From the NCBI RefSeq assembly GCF_030315745.1, contig NZ_JASXSH010000010.1:105048-169047 (forward strand): 64,000 bases of DNA, given 5' to 3'. The stretch comes from Gordonia heveisoli (lineage in GTDB: Bacteria; Actinomycetota; Actinomycetes; Mycobacteriales; Mycobacteriaceae). A program made the translations under genes and the position numbers. This document shows positions 1 to 8,394 of the stretch, piece after piece (position 1 is the stretch's first letter; each line of letters opens with the position of its first letter). The notes beneath the pieces are model-generated. The model was not told where the DNA came from. It was given only the letters and a program-made list of their open reading frames with translations, and ran no database searches.

Positions 1-985
1 GCTGCGCACTAATCCGATCGTCGACGTCCGCATCGACCTCGAGGACGGCTACGGTCGCCGCCCCGATGCCGTCGAGGACGCCGACGCCCGACGGGCCGGC
101 GCCACGCTGGCGGCATGGGTCGCCGACCGTCCGTTCGCGCCGCGGGTCGCCGGCATCCGGGCGAAGGGTCTCGGCGCGGCCGAGCGCCGCCGGGGGATAC
201 GCACACTGGAACTGGTTCTCGACGCGGCCGGCGGCGTACCCGACGGCTTCGTGTTCACGGTGCCCAAGCTGCGAGATGTGCGACAGGTGGACGCGGTGAA
301 CCTGATCTGTGCGGATCTCGAACGCGCACATGGCCTTTCGTCGGGGACGCTGCGTTACGAACTCCAGGTGGAGATTCCGCAGGCGGTACTCGGTCCCGAC
401 GGCCGGGCCACCGTCGCGCAGGCCATCCACCGCGGACGGCCGCGGCTGAGCGGCCTGCATTACGGCACCTACGACTACAGCGCGGCATGCGGCATCGTCT
501 CGGCACAACAGTCGCTGACCCACGCCGTCGCCGACCATGCGAAATCGGTGATGCAGGCCGCCGCGGCCCAGACCGGGGTCTGGGTCAGCGACGGTTCGAC
601 CCAGGTGATCCCGGCGGGCGATGCCGAGCAGGTCGCGTACGCCCTGACCCGCCACCACGGGCTGGTCACCCGGTCCATGGAGCGCGGCTTCTACCAGGGC
701 TGGGACATGCATCCGGGGCATCTGATCACCCGTTGGACGGCGGTGATCGGCTTCTATCGGTCGGCGATGCCGACCGCGGCGACGCGTCTGCAGTCCTACC
801 TGGATCGCGATACCGGGGACGTGATGGACGAACCGGCGACCGCGATGTCGCTGGCGCTGGTGCTGGCGCGCGGTTTCGCGGCCGGCGCCTTCAGCGGCGA
901 CGAGGTGACCGCGATCGCACCGGCATGCACCGCGCAGCGCTTGGCGCGGCTGCGTGCCGACGCCGGTTCGCTCGGCGCGCCCTGA
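1..985 (+). CDS. aldolase/citrate lyase-like protein (DUF6986 type), 5' end missing
   Basis: The reading frame is open from base 2 and ends at TGA 983-985, so the start lies upstream of the window; about 327 residues are visible. The first visible residues read [12 protein letters not shown] followed by an acidic stretch, which resembles the metal-binding acidic core of HpcH/HpaI aldolases and citrate lyase beta chains. I recall this form in actinobacteria as DUF6986. The substrate is unknown. Its position 77 bp upstream of ureA on the same strand suggests a link with purine or ureide catabolism, which would feed urea to urease; that link is inference. The family call is moderately sure. Confidence 0.6.
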   Translation, partial: LRTNPIVDVRIDLEDGYGRRPDAVEDADARRAGATLAAWVADRPFAPRVAGIRAKGLGAAERRRGIRTLELVLDAAGGVPDGFVFTVPKLRDVRQVDAVNLICADLERAHGLSSGTLRYELQVEIPQAVLGPDGRATVAQAIHRGRPRLSGLHYGTYDYSAACGIVSAQQSLTHAVADHAKSVMQAAAAQTGVWVSDGSTQVIPAGDAEQVAYALTRHHGLVTRSMERGFYQGWDMHPGHLITRWTAVIGFYRSAMPTAATRLQSYLDRDTGDVMDEPATAMSLALVLARGFAAGAFSGDEVTAIAPACTAQRLARLRADAGSLGAP

Positions 986-1062
986 CTCGATCGCCGTGGC
1001 AGGATATTCCGCACGCAGCCCGGGGCGCCCGGGATTCGATGTCGAAAGGGAGTGGCATTCGC

Positions 1063-1365
1063 ATGCGACTGTCGCCGCATGAGCAGGAACGGCTGATGAT
1101 CTCCTATGCCGCGGAACTGGCGCGCCGCCGCCAGGCTCGCGGTCTGAGACTGAATCATCCCGAGGCGGTCGCGATCATCACCGATCACGTGCTCGAAGGT
1201 GCGCGCGACGGCCGGACGGTCGCCGAGCTGATGGCCTCCGGACGTGAGGTGTTGCGCCGCGACGACGTCATGGACGGCATTCCCGAGATGCTGCACGATG
1301 TCCAGGTGGAGGCCACCTTCCCGGACGGGACCAAACTCGTCACCGTGCACGATCCGATCAGCTGA
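1063..1365 (+). CDS. ureA: urease subunit gamma
   Basis: This 100-residue protein is the small structural subunit of nickel urease, which hydrolyses urea to ammonia and carbamate in the cytoplasm. The sequence opens [20 protein letters not shown] and contains [21 protein letters not shown], the standard UreA signature, and its length is the family norm. The frame stays open far upstream, but ATG 1063 follows a purine-rich GAAAGGGAG stretch and matches the usual UreA N-terminus, so the longer start is rejected. It is the first gene of ureABCFGD, with ureB starting 12 bp after its stop. Confidence 0.97.
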   Translation: MRLSPHEQERLMISYAAELARRRQARGLRLNHPEAVAIITDHVLEGARDGRTVAELMASGREVLRRDDVMDGIPEMLHDVQVEATFPDGTKLVTVHDPIS

Positions 1366-1377
1366 GGCAGGCTCTCG

Positions 1378-1761
1378 ATGGTGAACGAGGATGGGCGCCA
1401 ACTGGAATCGGCGGCAGAAGTGGTGGTGGAGGCGGCCGGTCCGCCGCGATCGGCGGTCATCCCCGGTGAGGTCATCGCCGCCGCAGGGGAGATCGAACTG
1501 AACGCCGGGCGGCGCACGATCACCCTGACGGTGATCAACACCGGTGACCGGCCGGTCCAGGTCGGCTCGCATGTGCATTTCCCACAGGCCAATCCCGCCC
1601 TCGACTTCGATCGCACCGCGGCCCGTGGCACCCGCCTCGGCATTGCGGCAGGTACCGCCGTCCGGTTCGAACCGGGCGTCGAGATGACCGTTTCACTCGT
1701 CGAATTGGGCGGCAGCCGTGAGGTTCACGGCATCACCCTCGATCCACCCGGAAAGGTTTGA
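1378..1761 (+). CDS. ureB: urease subunit beta
   Basis: This 127-residue protein is the beta structural subunit of urease. It carries the expected [17 protein letters not shown] start of the beta domain, then [17 protein letters not shown] and ALDFDR, typical UreB motifs that pack against UreC. About 30 residues before the domain are poorly conserved and acidic, making it slightly longer than minimal UreB proteins of about 100-105 residues. ATG 1378 is used here; no better internal start is seen near the domain edge. The stop lies 4 bp before the ureC ATG, so the two are probably translationally coupled. Confidence 0.96.
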   Translation: MVNEDGRQLESAAEVVVEAAGPPRSAVIPGEVIAAAGEIELNAGRRTITLTVINTGDRPVQVGSHVHFPQANPALDFDRTAARGTRLGIAAGTAVRFEPGVEMTVSLVELGGSREVHGITLDPPGKV

Positions 1762-1765
1762 CGAG

Positions 1766-3484
1766 ATGGCACTGCTCGGGCGTGATCGTTACGCGCAACT
1801 GTTCGGGCCGACCACCGGCGATCGGATCCGGCTGGCCGATACCGACCTGCTGATCGAGGTGACCGAGGATCGTTGCGGCGGTCCCGGGCGGGCCGGTGAC
1901 GAAGCCGTCTTCGGCGGTGGCAAGGTGATCCGGGAGTCGATGGGGCAGAGCCGGGCGACTCGCGCCGACGGCGCCCCGGACACCGTGATCACCGGGGTGG
2001 TGATCCTCGACCACTGGGGAATCATCAAGGCGGACCTGGGAATCCGTGACGGTCGCATCGTCGCGATGGGTAAGGCGGGCAACCCCGACACCATGGACGG
2101 GGTCCACCCGGATCTCGTCATCGGGCCGTCGACCGAGATCATCGCGGGCAACGGCAAGATCCTCACCGCCGGCGGCATCGACTGTCACGTCCACTTCATC
2201 TGCCCGCAGATCATGGACACCGCACTCGGCAACGGCATCACCACCCTGATCGGTGGCGGCACCGGGCCGGCCGAGGGGAGCAAGGCGACCACCGTCACCC
2301 CGGGTGCCTGGCATCTGTCGTCGATCCTCGCCGCGACCGACGGCTGGCCGATGAACATCGCGCTGCTCGGTAAGGGCAACACGGTCAGTGCGGAGGCGAT
2401 GCGTGAACAGATTCGTTCCGGTGCTTCGGGTTTCAAGCTTCATGAGGATTGGGGGAGCACGCCGGCGGCGATCGACGCCTGCCTACGGGTGGCCGACGAG
2501 ACGGGTGTGCAGGTCGCATTGCACTCGGACACCCTCAACGAGGCGGGCTTCGTCGAACAGACCATCGGCGCCATCGCCGGTCGCGGCATCCACGCCTATC
2601 ACACCGAGGGCGCCGGTGGCGGCCACGCGCCGGACATCATCACCGTCGCCGCATATGCCAACGTGCTACCCAGTTCGACGAATCCCACCCGGCCGCATAC
2701 GGTCAACACCCTCGACGAACATCTCGACATGCTGATGGTCTGTCACCATCTCAATCCGACCGTCCCCGAGGATCTGGCGTTCGCGGAGAGCCGGATCCGG
2801 CCCTCGACCATCGCGGCCGAGGACCTGCTGCACGATCTGGGCGCGATCTCGATGATCGGTTCGGATGCGCAGGCGATGGGCCGGATCGGTGAGGTGGTGT
2901 TGCGCACGTGGCAGACCGCACATGTGATGAAGCGCAAGCGCGGTGCCCTACCCGGAGATGGTGCCGCCGACAACAATCGCGCGCAGCGCTATGTCGCCAA
3001 GTACACGATCTGTCCCGCCGTCGCACACGGCTTCGACGACGAGATCGGCTCGGTCGAAGTCGGTAAACTCGCCGACCTGGTGCTGTGGGATCCGGTGTTC
3101 TTCGGTGTCCGGCCGGATCTGGTCGTCAAGGGCGGCGCCATTGCCTGGGCGGCGATGGGGGATGCCAACGCGTCCATCCCGACGCCGCAGCCGGTGCTGC
3201 CCCGCCCGATGTTCGGCGCCGCACCCAAGGTGGCGGCCGCCACCTCGATCAGTTTCATCGCTCCCGGCGCCGACGACGATCTGGCCGGCCGGATCGGCGT
3301 GGACCGAAAGCTGGTGCCGGTCAAGAACACCCGTGCTGTCGGCAAGGCCGACATGCCCAACAACGATGCCTGTCCGACCATCGAGGTCGATCCGGACACC
3401 TTCACGGTGCGGATCGACGGTGAGGTATGGACCGGTGAACCGGTCGCCGAACTGCCGATGGCGCAGCGGTATTTTCTGTTCTGA
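1766..3484 (+). CDS. ureC: urease subunit alpha (catalytic)
   Basis: This 572-residue protein is the catalytic subunit, which holds the two-nickel centre. The expected ligands are all present: HVHF near residue 139, the carbamylated lysine in GFKLHEDW near residue 224, the histidines in [10 protein letters not shown] and [15 protein letters not shown], and the aspartate in GSDAQAMGR near residue 366. The mobile flap histidine lies in MVCHHLNP. Length is normal. An in-frame start exists at 1718, but ATG 1766 gives the conserved [20 protein letters not shown]-terminus and avoids overlap with ureB. Nothing suggests inactivation. Confidence 0.98.
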   Translation: MALLGRDRYAQLFGPTTGDRIRLADTDLLIEVTEDRCGGPGRAGDEAVFGGGKVIRESMGQSRATRADGAPDTVITGVVILDHWGIIKADLGIRDGRIVAMGKAGNPDTMDGVHPDLVIGPSTEIIAGNGKILTAGGIDCHVHFICPQIMDTALGNGITTLIGGGTGPAEGSKATTVTPGAWHLSSILAATDGWPMNIALLGKGNTVSAEAMREQIRSGASGFKLHEDWGSTPAAIDACLRVADETGVQVALHSDTLNEAGFVEQTIGAIAGRGIHAYHTEGAGGGHAPDIITVAAYANVLPSSTNPTRPHTVNTLDEHLDMLMVCHHLNPTVPEDLAFAESRIRPSTIAAEDLLHDLGAISMIGSDAQAMGRIGEVVLRTWQTAHVMKRKRGALPGDGAADNNRAQRYVAKYTICPAVAHGFDDEIGSVEVGKLADLVLWDPVFFGVRPDLVVKGGAIAWAAMGDANASIPTPQPVLPRPMFGAAPKVAAATSISFIAPGADDDLAGRIGVDRKLVPVKNTRAVGKADMPNNDACPTIEVDPDTFTVRIDGEVWTGEPVAELPMAQRYFLF

Positions 3485-3492
3485 GTGCCGTC

Positions 3493-4149
3493 ATGAATGA
3501 CAATCGTTATGCCGGTTCGCCGTTGGCGATGATGCTCAGCCTCGCCGATTCCCGGCTGCCGGTGGGCGGCCATGTGCATTCGGGTGGCGTGGAACAGGCC
3601 ATCGCCGACGGAGTCATCCGGGGCGCCGACGAACTCGCCGCGTTCCTGTATCGCCGGGTGACCACCACCGGACTCGTCACCGCCTCGATCGCGGCCGCCG
3701 TCGCGGACGGTGAGCTCGACGTCGAGGCCGCGCAGACCGAAACCGACGCCCGGACACCGTCGGCGGCCGCACGCAAGGCCTCCCTCGCACAGGGCCGTGG
3801 GATGTTGCGCCTGGCCCGCCGGATGTGGCCGGAGCAGGATTTTGCCGGACATCGGCCGCAGACACACCTGCCGGTCATCAGTGGTGCGATCGGAAAACTG
3901 TGTGCGCTCTCGGGTTTTCACACCGCGCTGGTCCTCGTCTACACCACGATGAGCGGTTCGGCGACAGCCGGACAACGGCTGCTCGCCCTCGATCCGGCGG
4001 ATGTGGCCATCATGATCGCCGACCTCGGCGGTGAATGTGAACGGGTCGCCGCGCGGGCGGCGACCGGACTCGCCGACCTGTCCGACCCGATCCTCGACGT
4101 CTTCGCCGAACGTCATGAGCGGCAAGCCATGCCGCTGTTCATGTCCTGA
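3493..4149 (+). CDS. ureF: urease accessory protein UreF
   Basis: UreF (218 residues) forms the UreD-UreF-UreG chaperone complex that guides GTP-dependent nickel delivery into apo-urease. The N-terminal [22 protein letters not shown] is the family hallmark, and the rest is the expected all-helical, alanine-rich fold, including a [15 protein letters not shown] segment. ATG 3493 lies 8 bp after the ureC stop. The gene order C-F-G-D with no ureE follows the mycobacterial type of urease operon. The ureG start follows after 38 bp. Confidence 0.93.
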   Translation: MNDNRYAGSPLAMMLSLADSRLPVGGHVHSGGVEQAIADGVIRGADELAAFLYRRVTTTGLVTASIAAAVADGELDVEAAQTETDARTPSAAARKASLAQGRGMLRLARRMWPEQDFAGHRPQTHLPVISGAIGKLCALSGFHTALVLVYTTMSGSATAGQRLLALDPADVAIMIADLGGECERVAARAATGLADLSDPILDVFAERHERQAMPLFMS

Positions 4150-4187
4150 TAGATCCCTCGTCCACCGACCAACCCCAGGAGTCACCG

Positions 4188-4871
4188 ATGCCCCCGCACC
4201 TGATCGACGGCCAGCCCCACGGGCACGACCATCACCGTCCGCGCCGCCATCGCGAGCCGGGGGAGGCACTGCGAGTGGGGGTGGGCGGCCCGGTTGGTTC
4301 GGGGAAAACCGCTCTGGTGGCCGCGTTGTGTCGACAGTTGCGCGATGAACTGTCGGTGGCGGTACTGACCAACGACATCTACACCACCGAGGACGCCGAC
4401 TTCCTGCGCCGGAATGCGGTGCTGCCCGACGAGCGCATCACCGCGGTCCAGACCGGTGGGTGCCCGCATACCGCCATCCGCGACGACATCACCGCCAATC
4501 TGGATGCGATCGACGATCTCATCGAGGCGAACCCGCCGCTGGATTTGATCCTGGTGGAGTCCGGCGGCGACAATCTGACGGCCACCTTCTCCACCGGCCT
4601 GATCGACGTGCAGATCTTCGTGATCGACGTCGCGGGTGGCGACAAGGTGCCCCGCAAGGGCGGACCGGGTGTCACCTTCTCCGACCTGCTGGTCATCAAC
4701 AAGATCGATCTGGCGAGCCGCGTCAACGCCGACCTGGAGGTCATGCGCACCGACGCCGAGCGGGTGCGGGAGGGCCGGCCGACCGCGATGATCTCACTGA
4801 CCGAGGATCCCGCCGCCACCGATGTGCTCGCGTGGATCAGGACCCAGCTCGCCGCGGTGGTCACCACCTAG
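4188..4871 (+). CDS. ureG: urease accessory GTPase UreG
   Basis: UreG (227 residues) is the SIMIBI GTPase that binds nickel and powers its insertion into urease. The P-loop GGPVGSGKT spans residues 33-41, and the nickel-binding Cys-Pro-His motif is in [22 protein letters not shown] supplies the guanine-specificity motif. The first 21 residues contain six histidines, a His-rich tail that may store or buffer nickel; this matters because no ureE metallochaperone is in the operon. ATG 4188 is preceded by an AGGAG-like site. The TAG stop at 4869-4871 shares its last base with the ureD start. Confidence 0.96.
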   Translation: MPPHLIDGQPHGHDHHRPRRHREPGEALRVGVGGPVGSGKTALVAALCRQLRDELSVAVLTNDIYTTEDADFLRRNAVLPDERITAVQTGGCPHTAIRDDITANLDAIDDLIEANPPLDLILVESGGDNLTATFSTGLIDVQIFVIDVAGGDKVPRKGGPGVTFSDLLVINKIDLASRVNADLEVMRTDAERVREGRPTAMISLTEDPAATDVLAWIRTQLAAVVTT

Positions 4872-5596
4872 TGCGCACCGACGTCGAGATCGTCGCCACG
4901 ACGCAACGTTCCCTTCGCCACCGGGCCACCGGCGGGCTCGCGGTGCGCCAGACCGGGCCGACGACCGCCCATCTGATCGGGACCGCTGCGACACCGCTCG
5001 GCGGTGACGAGATCGTCGTGCGGGTGATCGTCGACGCCGGTGCGCGGCTGACACTGGGCAGTGTCGCGGCCATGCTGGCACTCCCGGCGGCGCATCGACC
5101 CGACTCGTCGATGCGCTGGGAGATCGAGGTCGGCGCCTGCGCCCGGTTGCGGGTGGACCCGCAACCGACCGTCGTCGCGGGCGGCGCCGCGCTCTACTCC
5201 GACATCGTGGTGCGCATCGATCCGCAAGCCAGCGTCGACCTGCATGAATATGTGCAGATCGGGCGGTCGGCGACGCATCGCGACACCGATGCCGCCGGTC
5301 GGTGGGAAGGTGGGCTGCACATCGATGCCGGGGACACCCCGCTCCTGCGGCATCGACTCGCACTGGTCATGCCCGAGGTCGGCGCGCGTCACGACCATCG
5401 CGCGGCGGGCAGCGTGTTCCGCTATCCCGACAGCCGGGGTGACGACGTCGATGCGGTGAGCTTCGCGGTGCGGGCGGCGCTGGCCGGTGGCGGCAGTCTG
5501 ACCACCGCGCTCGGTGCTTCGGCAGCTATCACCCGCCGCCTGTGCGACGACCTCGAGGTGCGTTCGGTGGCGGCGGGTGCGGCGATCGGCCGGTGA
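4871..5596 (+). CDS. ureD: urease accessory protein UreD (UreH)
   Basis: UreD (241 residues) is the scaffold that binds apo-urease and recruits UreF and UreG during nickel insertion. The all-beta character and motifs such as GAALYSDIVVRIDPQ and the terminal ALGASAAITRRLCDDLE fit the family. The start is GTG 4871, overlapping the ureG stop by one base, which gives the typical MRTDVEIVATTQRS opening. A longer frame exists upstream but would run through ureG. It is the last gene of the urease operon and is convergent with ndh. Confidence 0.9.
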   Translation: MRTDVEIVATTQRSLRHRATGGLAVRQTGPTTAHLIGTAATPLGGDEIVVRVIVDAGARLTLGSVAAMLALPAAHRPDSSMRWEIEVGACARLRVDPQPTVVAGGAALYSDIVVRIDPQASVDLHEYVQIGRSATHRDTDAAGRWEGGLHIDAGDTPLLRHRLALVMPEVGARHDHRAAGSVFRYPDSRGDDVDAVSFAVRAALAGGGSLTTALGASAAITRRLCDDLEVRSVAAGAAIGR

Positions 5597-5603
5597 ACCG
5601 GCC
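5588..5603. terminator. possible terminator hairpin at ureD/ndh junction
   Basis: GGCCGGT at 5588-5594 and ACCGGCC at 5597-5603 form an inverted repeat across the ureD stop codon, between two convergent genes only 22 bp apart. There is no T-run and the loop is very short, so function as a terminator is only a possibility. Confidence 0.3.
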
Positions 5604-5618
5604 GTCGACCTCGGCGGG

Positions 5619-7106
5619 TCAGCCGGCCTCGGCGGCCGGGCTGGTGTCCTTGACGCCCTTCTGGTCGACCTTCTCGCCCGCGCCGTCGCGACCTGCGGAG
5701 TCACCTGCGTGGCCATCGCCCGCGGCATCGAGTTCGGCCTGCGTTGTCGACTTCTTCTCCAGCTCGCTGAGCTGCCCGATCGCGGTACGCGCATAGACCT
5801 GCTGCTCGGTGACCGCGAGCTGGGAACGGCCTCGCGTGGTGAACGCGAAGAACCAGTTGACCAGGGTGTTGAGGCGGTTGCGGAAACCGACCAGGTACAC
5901 CAGGTGCAGGGCCAGCCAGCCGAGCCAGGCGAAATAGCCCTCGGTCTCGAACTTCTTCTTGGTCCCCGGGATCGGCACCTGCATCACCGCGCTGAACCGC
6001 GAGATCGTCGCCATCGAACCCTTGTCGTAATAGCTGAAGGGTTTGCGCTGGTCGGGGGTGTGTCCCTTCAGCTCGGCCTTGATCGCATCGGCGGCGTAGC
6101 GGCCACCCTGGATCGCACCCTGCGCGACGCCGGGCACGCCGTCGACGGCCATCATGTCGCCGACGACGAAGACCTCGGGATGGCCGGGGATGGACAGGTC
6201 GGGTTCGACCTGAACGCGACCGGCCCGATCGAGACCGACGCCGGACTGCTCGGCTAGTTGTTTACCCAGCGGGCTGGCCTGCACTCCGGCCGACCACACC
6301 TTGCACTGCGACTCGATCCGGCGAGTGGTGCCGTCCTTCTCCTTGACGACCAGGCCGTCGTAGTCGAGGTCGATGACCATCGCGTTCAGCTGGACCTCGA
6401 CACCCAGCTTCTCCAGCCTGCGGGCCGCCTTCTCACCCAGCTTCGGGCCGAACGGCGGCAATACCGCCGGAGCGGCATCGAGCAGGATGACCCGGGCCTC
6501 GGTCGGATCGATGTTGCGGAAGGCGCCCTTGAGGGTCTTGTCGCTCATCTCGGCGATCTGACCGGCCAGCTCGACACCGGTGGGACCCGCACCCACCACC
6601 ACGAAGGTCAGCAGGCGGGCGCGCTCGTCGGGGTCGGTGGACAACTCGGCCTGCTCGAACGCACCCAGGATGCGACCACGCAACTCCAAGGCGTGGTCGA
6701 TGGTCTTCATACCCGGTGCGTACTCGGCGAACTGGTCGTTACCGAAGTAGGACTGGTCGGCGCCGGCAGCGATGATCAGGCTGTCGTAGGGGGTCTGGGT
6801 GATGCGCTCGAGGAAACGTGACGTCACGGTCTTGTTGGCCAGGTCGATGTTGAAGACATCGCCCATGATCACCTTGGTGTTCTTCTGCTTACGCAGCACG
6901 ACGCGGGTGGCCGGGGCGATCTCACCCTCGGCCACGATCCCGGTCGCGACCTGGTACAGCATCGGCTGGAACAGGTGGTGGGTGGTCTTGGCGATGAGGG
7001 TGACGTCGACGTCGGACTTGCGCAGCCGCTGGGCTGCGAAGAGCCCACCGAACCCGGAACCGATGATGACGACGTGCTTGCGGGTCTGCGGAGCTGGGCT
7101 GTTCAC
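5619..7106 (-). CDS. ndh: type II NADH dehydrogenase (NDH-2)
   Basis: A 495-residue single-subunit flavoprotein that oxidises NADH and reduces quinone at the inner face of the membrane without pumping protons. The FAD-binding motif IGSGFGG is near residues 15-21 and the NADH-binding motif VVGAGPTGVELAG near residue 170. LFQPMLYQVATGIVAEGEIAPATR is a hallmark of actinobacterial Ndh. A hydrophobic C-terminal segment (WLALHLVYLVGF) would anchor it to the membrane, and about 40 extra Gly/Asp-rich residues follow, longer than I expect for mycobacterial Ndh. The start is GTG at 7106 with an AGGAG site upstream. It is separated from the acetyltransferase by 92 bp. Confidence 0.95.
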   Translation of the reverse strand: MNSPAPQTRKHVVIIGSGFGGLFAAQRLRKSDVDVTLIAKTTHHLFQPMLYQVATGIVAEGEIAPATRVVLRKQKNTKVIMGDVFNIDLANKTVTSRFLERITQTPYDSLIIAAGADQSYFGNDQFAEYAPGMKTIDHALELRGRILGAFEQAELSTDPDERARLLTFVVVGAGPTGVELAGQIAEMSDKTLKGAFRNIDPTEARVILLDAAPAVLPPFGPKLGEKAARRLEKLGVEVQLNAMVIDLDYDGLVVKEKDGTTRRIESQCKVWSAGVQASPLGKQLAEQSGVGLDRAGRVQVEPDLSIPGHPEVFVVGDMMAVDGVPGVAQGAIQGGRYAADAIKAELKGHTPDQRKPFSYYDKGSMATISRFSAVMQVPIPGTKKKFETEGYFAWLGWLALHLVYLVGFRNRLNTLVNWFFAFTTRGRSQLAVTEQQVYARTAIGQLSELEKKSTTQAELDAAGDGHAGDSAGRDGAGEKVDQKGVKDTSPAAEAG

Positions 7107-7198
7107 AAGAACATCTCCTTCTCACTTGATGATCGGTGGGGCCGCATACCGCCAACGGTAGTCAATGTCGACGGGTTGTTCGCGACGAGTCTCCACCC

Positions 7199-7822
7199 TC
7201 ATGCGGTGAGTCCTTTCGTACCGTCGCGTGCCGTCAGTGTTCCGGCCCAGGTCGCACGTCGGATCTCGTATTCGACCTCGGCCCGATCGAATCCGCCGTC
7301 GGCGAGAAAATGCAGCACCGACGGCTGTGGGCCGCCTGCGTCGATGCGTTCGTCGGTGACGTGGATGCCGACCAGGCTCATCCCCAGTTTCTCCATGACC
7401 CGACGTGACCCGAGGTTGCCTGCCATGGTCCCGGCGAAGACCCGGTCACTGCCGAGCTCGTCGAAGGCGAACGAGAGCAGTGCATGTGACGCCTCGGTGG
7501 CCAGTCCGCGCCCCCACACCGAGCGCTGCAGCCGGTAGGACAGCTCCAGTTCGGCCGGACCGGAATGCCGCGGGGTACGCAGGGCGATCCAGCCGACGAA
7601 GCGGGCGCTGTGTCGGTCGACGATGGACCAGATCCCGGTGCCGTGGGCGCGACGTTCGGCCTGGGCGCGGGGGATGACCCATTCCTCGACGACCTCGCGG
7701 GAGGTCGGCGCGCCGCCGGACACGTACCGCATCACCGCGGGATCGCTGTCGAGGCGGACCAGGTTGTCGACGTCGACCGAACGCAGCGGGCGCAGCCGCG
7801 TGCGAATCGTGTCGATGTTCAC
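7199..7822 (-). CDS. GNAT-family N-acetyltransferase (RimJ/RimL type)
   Basis: A 207-residue protein resembling RimJ/RimL-type acetyltransferases, which move an acetyl group from acetyl-CoA to an amine, often a protein N-terminus. The N-terminal IRTRLRPLRSVDVDNLVRL and the acetyl-CoA loop SVWGRGLATEASHALLSFAF (a Q/R-x-x-G-x-G/A pattern) are visible, followed by NLGSRRVMEKLGMSLVG, the usual C-terminal part of the fold. The substrate cannot be read from the sequence. It lies upstream of ndh on the same strand, and divergent from the thioesterase gene across a gap of about 100 bp that should hold both promoters. Confidence 0.85.
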   Translation of the reverse strand: MNIDTIRTRLRPLRSVDVDNLVRLDSDPAVMRYVSGGAPTSREVVEEWVIPRAQAERRAHGTGIWSIVDRHSARFVGWIALRTPRHSGPAELELSYRLQRSVWGRGLATEASHALLSFAFDELGSDRVFAGTMAGNLGSRRVMEKLGMSLVGIHVTDERIDAGGPQPSVLHFLADGGFDRAEVEYEIRRATWAGTLTARDGTKGLTA

Positions 7823-7929
7823 CCAGATCCCTCCCGTTGCGTCGCGTCGGGCGTGAGTCTACGTCGCCGCACACCGATCGGGTGAGGTTGACCGAAGGCG
7901 TGTCTGAGCCCGTCGCTATCGTCACTGTC

Positions 7930-8379
7930 GTGGCCAATGACTACCGTCTCGATGTCGAACTCCACCTGCGGTGGGGTGACATGGACATCAACAATCACAT
8001 CAACAACGTGCAGTTCGCGCGCCTCTTCGAGGAGGCCCGCGTGCGGTGCTTCCGCACCTGGCGCTCGGATCATCCGTGGGGTGTGGCGATGCTGGTGGCA
8101 CGGCAGGACATCGAGTTCGCGGCCCCGCTGCACTACACCACCGAACCGATCGTCGCGCGGGCCTGTGTGAGCCGGGTCGGACGCTCATCCTTCGCGATGG
8201 CGATGCGACTCATCGACCCCGCGGGCACCGTATGCGCCTCGGCGGAGACCACCATGGTCGTCACCGACAAGACGACCGGCCGGCCGATGGAGATCCCGGC
8301 CGAGATGCGGACCCTGCTGACCGAGCGGCTGGGCGAGCCGATCAGCTTTCACGCGCCCCGCCCGGTCACCGCGGGCTGA
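7930..8379 (+). CDS. acyl-CoA thioesterase, hot-dog fold (4-hydroxybenzoyl-CoA thioesterase-like)
   Basis: About 149 residues with the hallmark RWGDMDINNHINNVQFARLFEEARV, where the aspartate and asparagine/histidine region corresponds to the catalytic part of 4HBT-type thioesterases. The protein probably hydrolyses acyl-CoA thioesters in the cytoplasm; the chain length is unknown. GTG 7930 gives MANDYRLDVELHLRW, the usual short lead. In-frame GTG codons at 7882 and 7900 and an earlier start at 7837 are possible, and no start has a clear ribosome-binding site. The stop is 15 bp before recC. Confidence 0.82.
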   Translation: MANDYRLDVELHLRWGDMDINNHINNVQFARLFEEARVRCFRTWRSDHPWGVAMLVARQDIEFAAPLHYTTEPIVARACVSRVGRSSFAMAMRLIDPAGTVCASAETTMVVTDKTTGRPMEIPAEMRTLLTERLGEPISFHAPRPVTAG

Positions 8380-8394
8380 TCGCCGACGCCGGCC

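Noticed and set aside
115..1062. Extended ureA reading frame starting at 115
   Set aside because: This frame overlaps the aldolase-like gene in another frame and has an Arg/Gly-rich translation typical of shadow frames; UreA begins at 1063.
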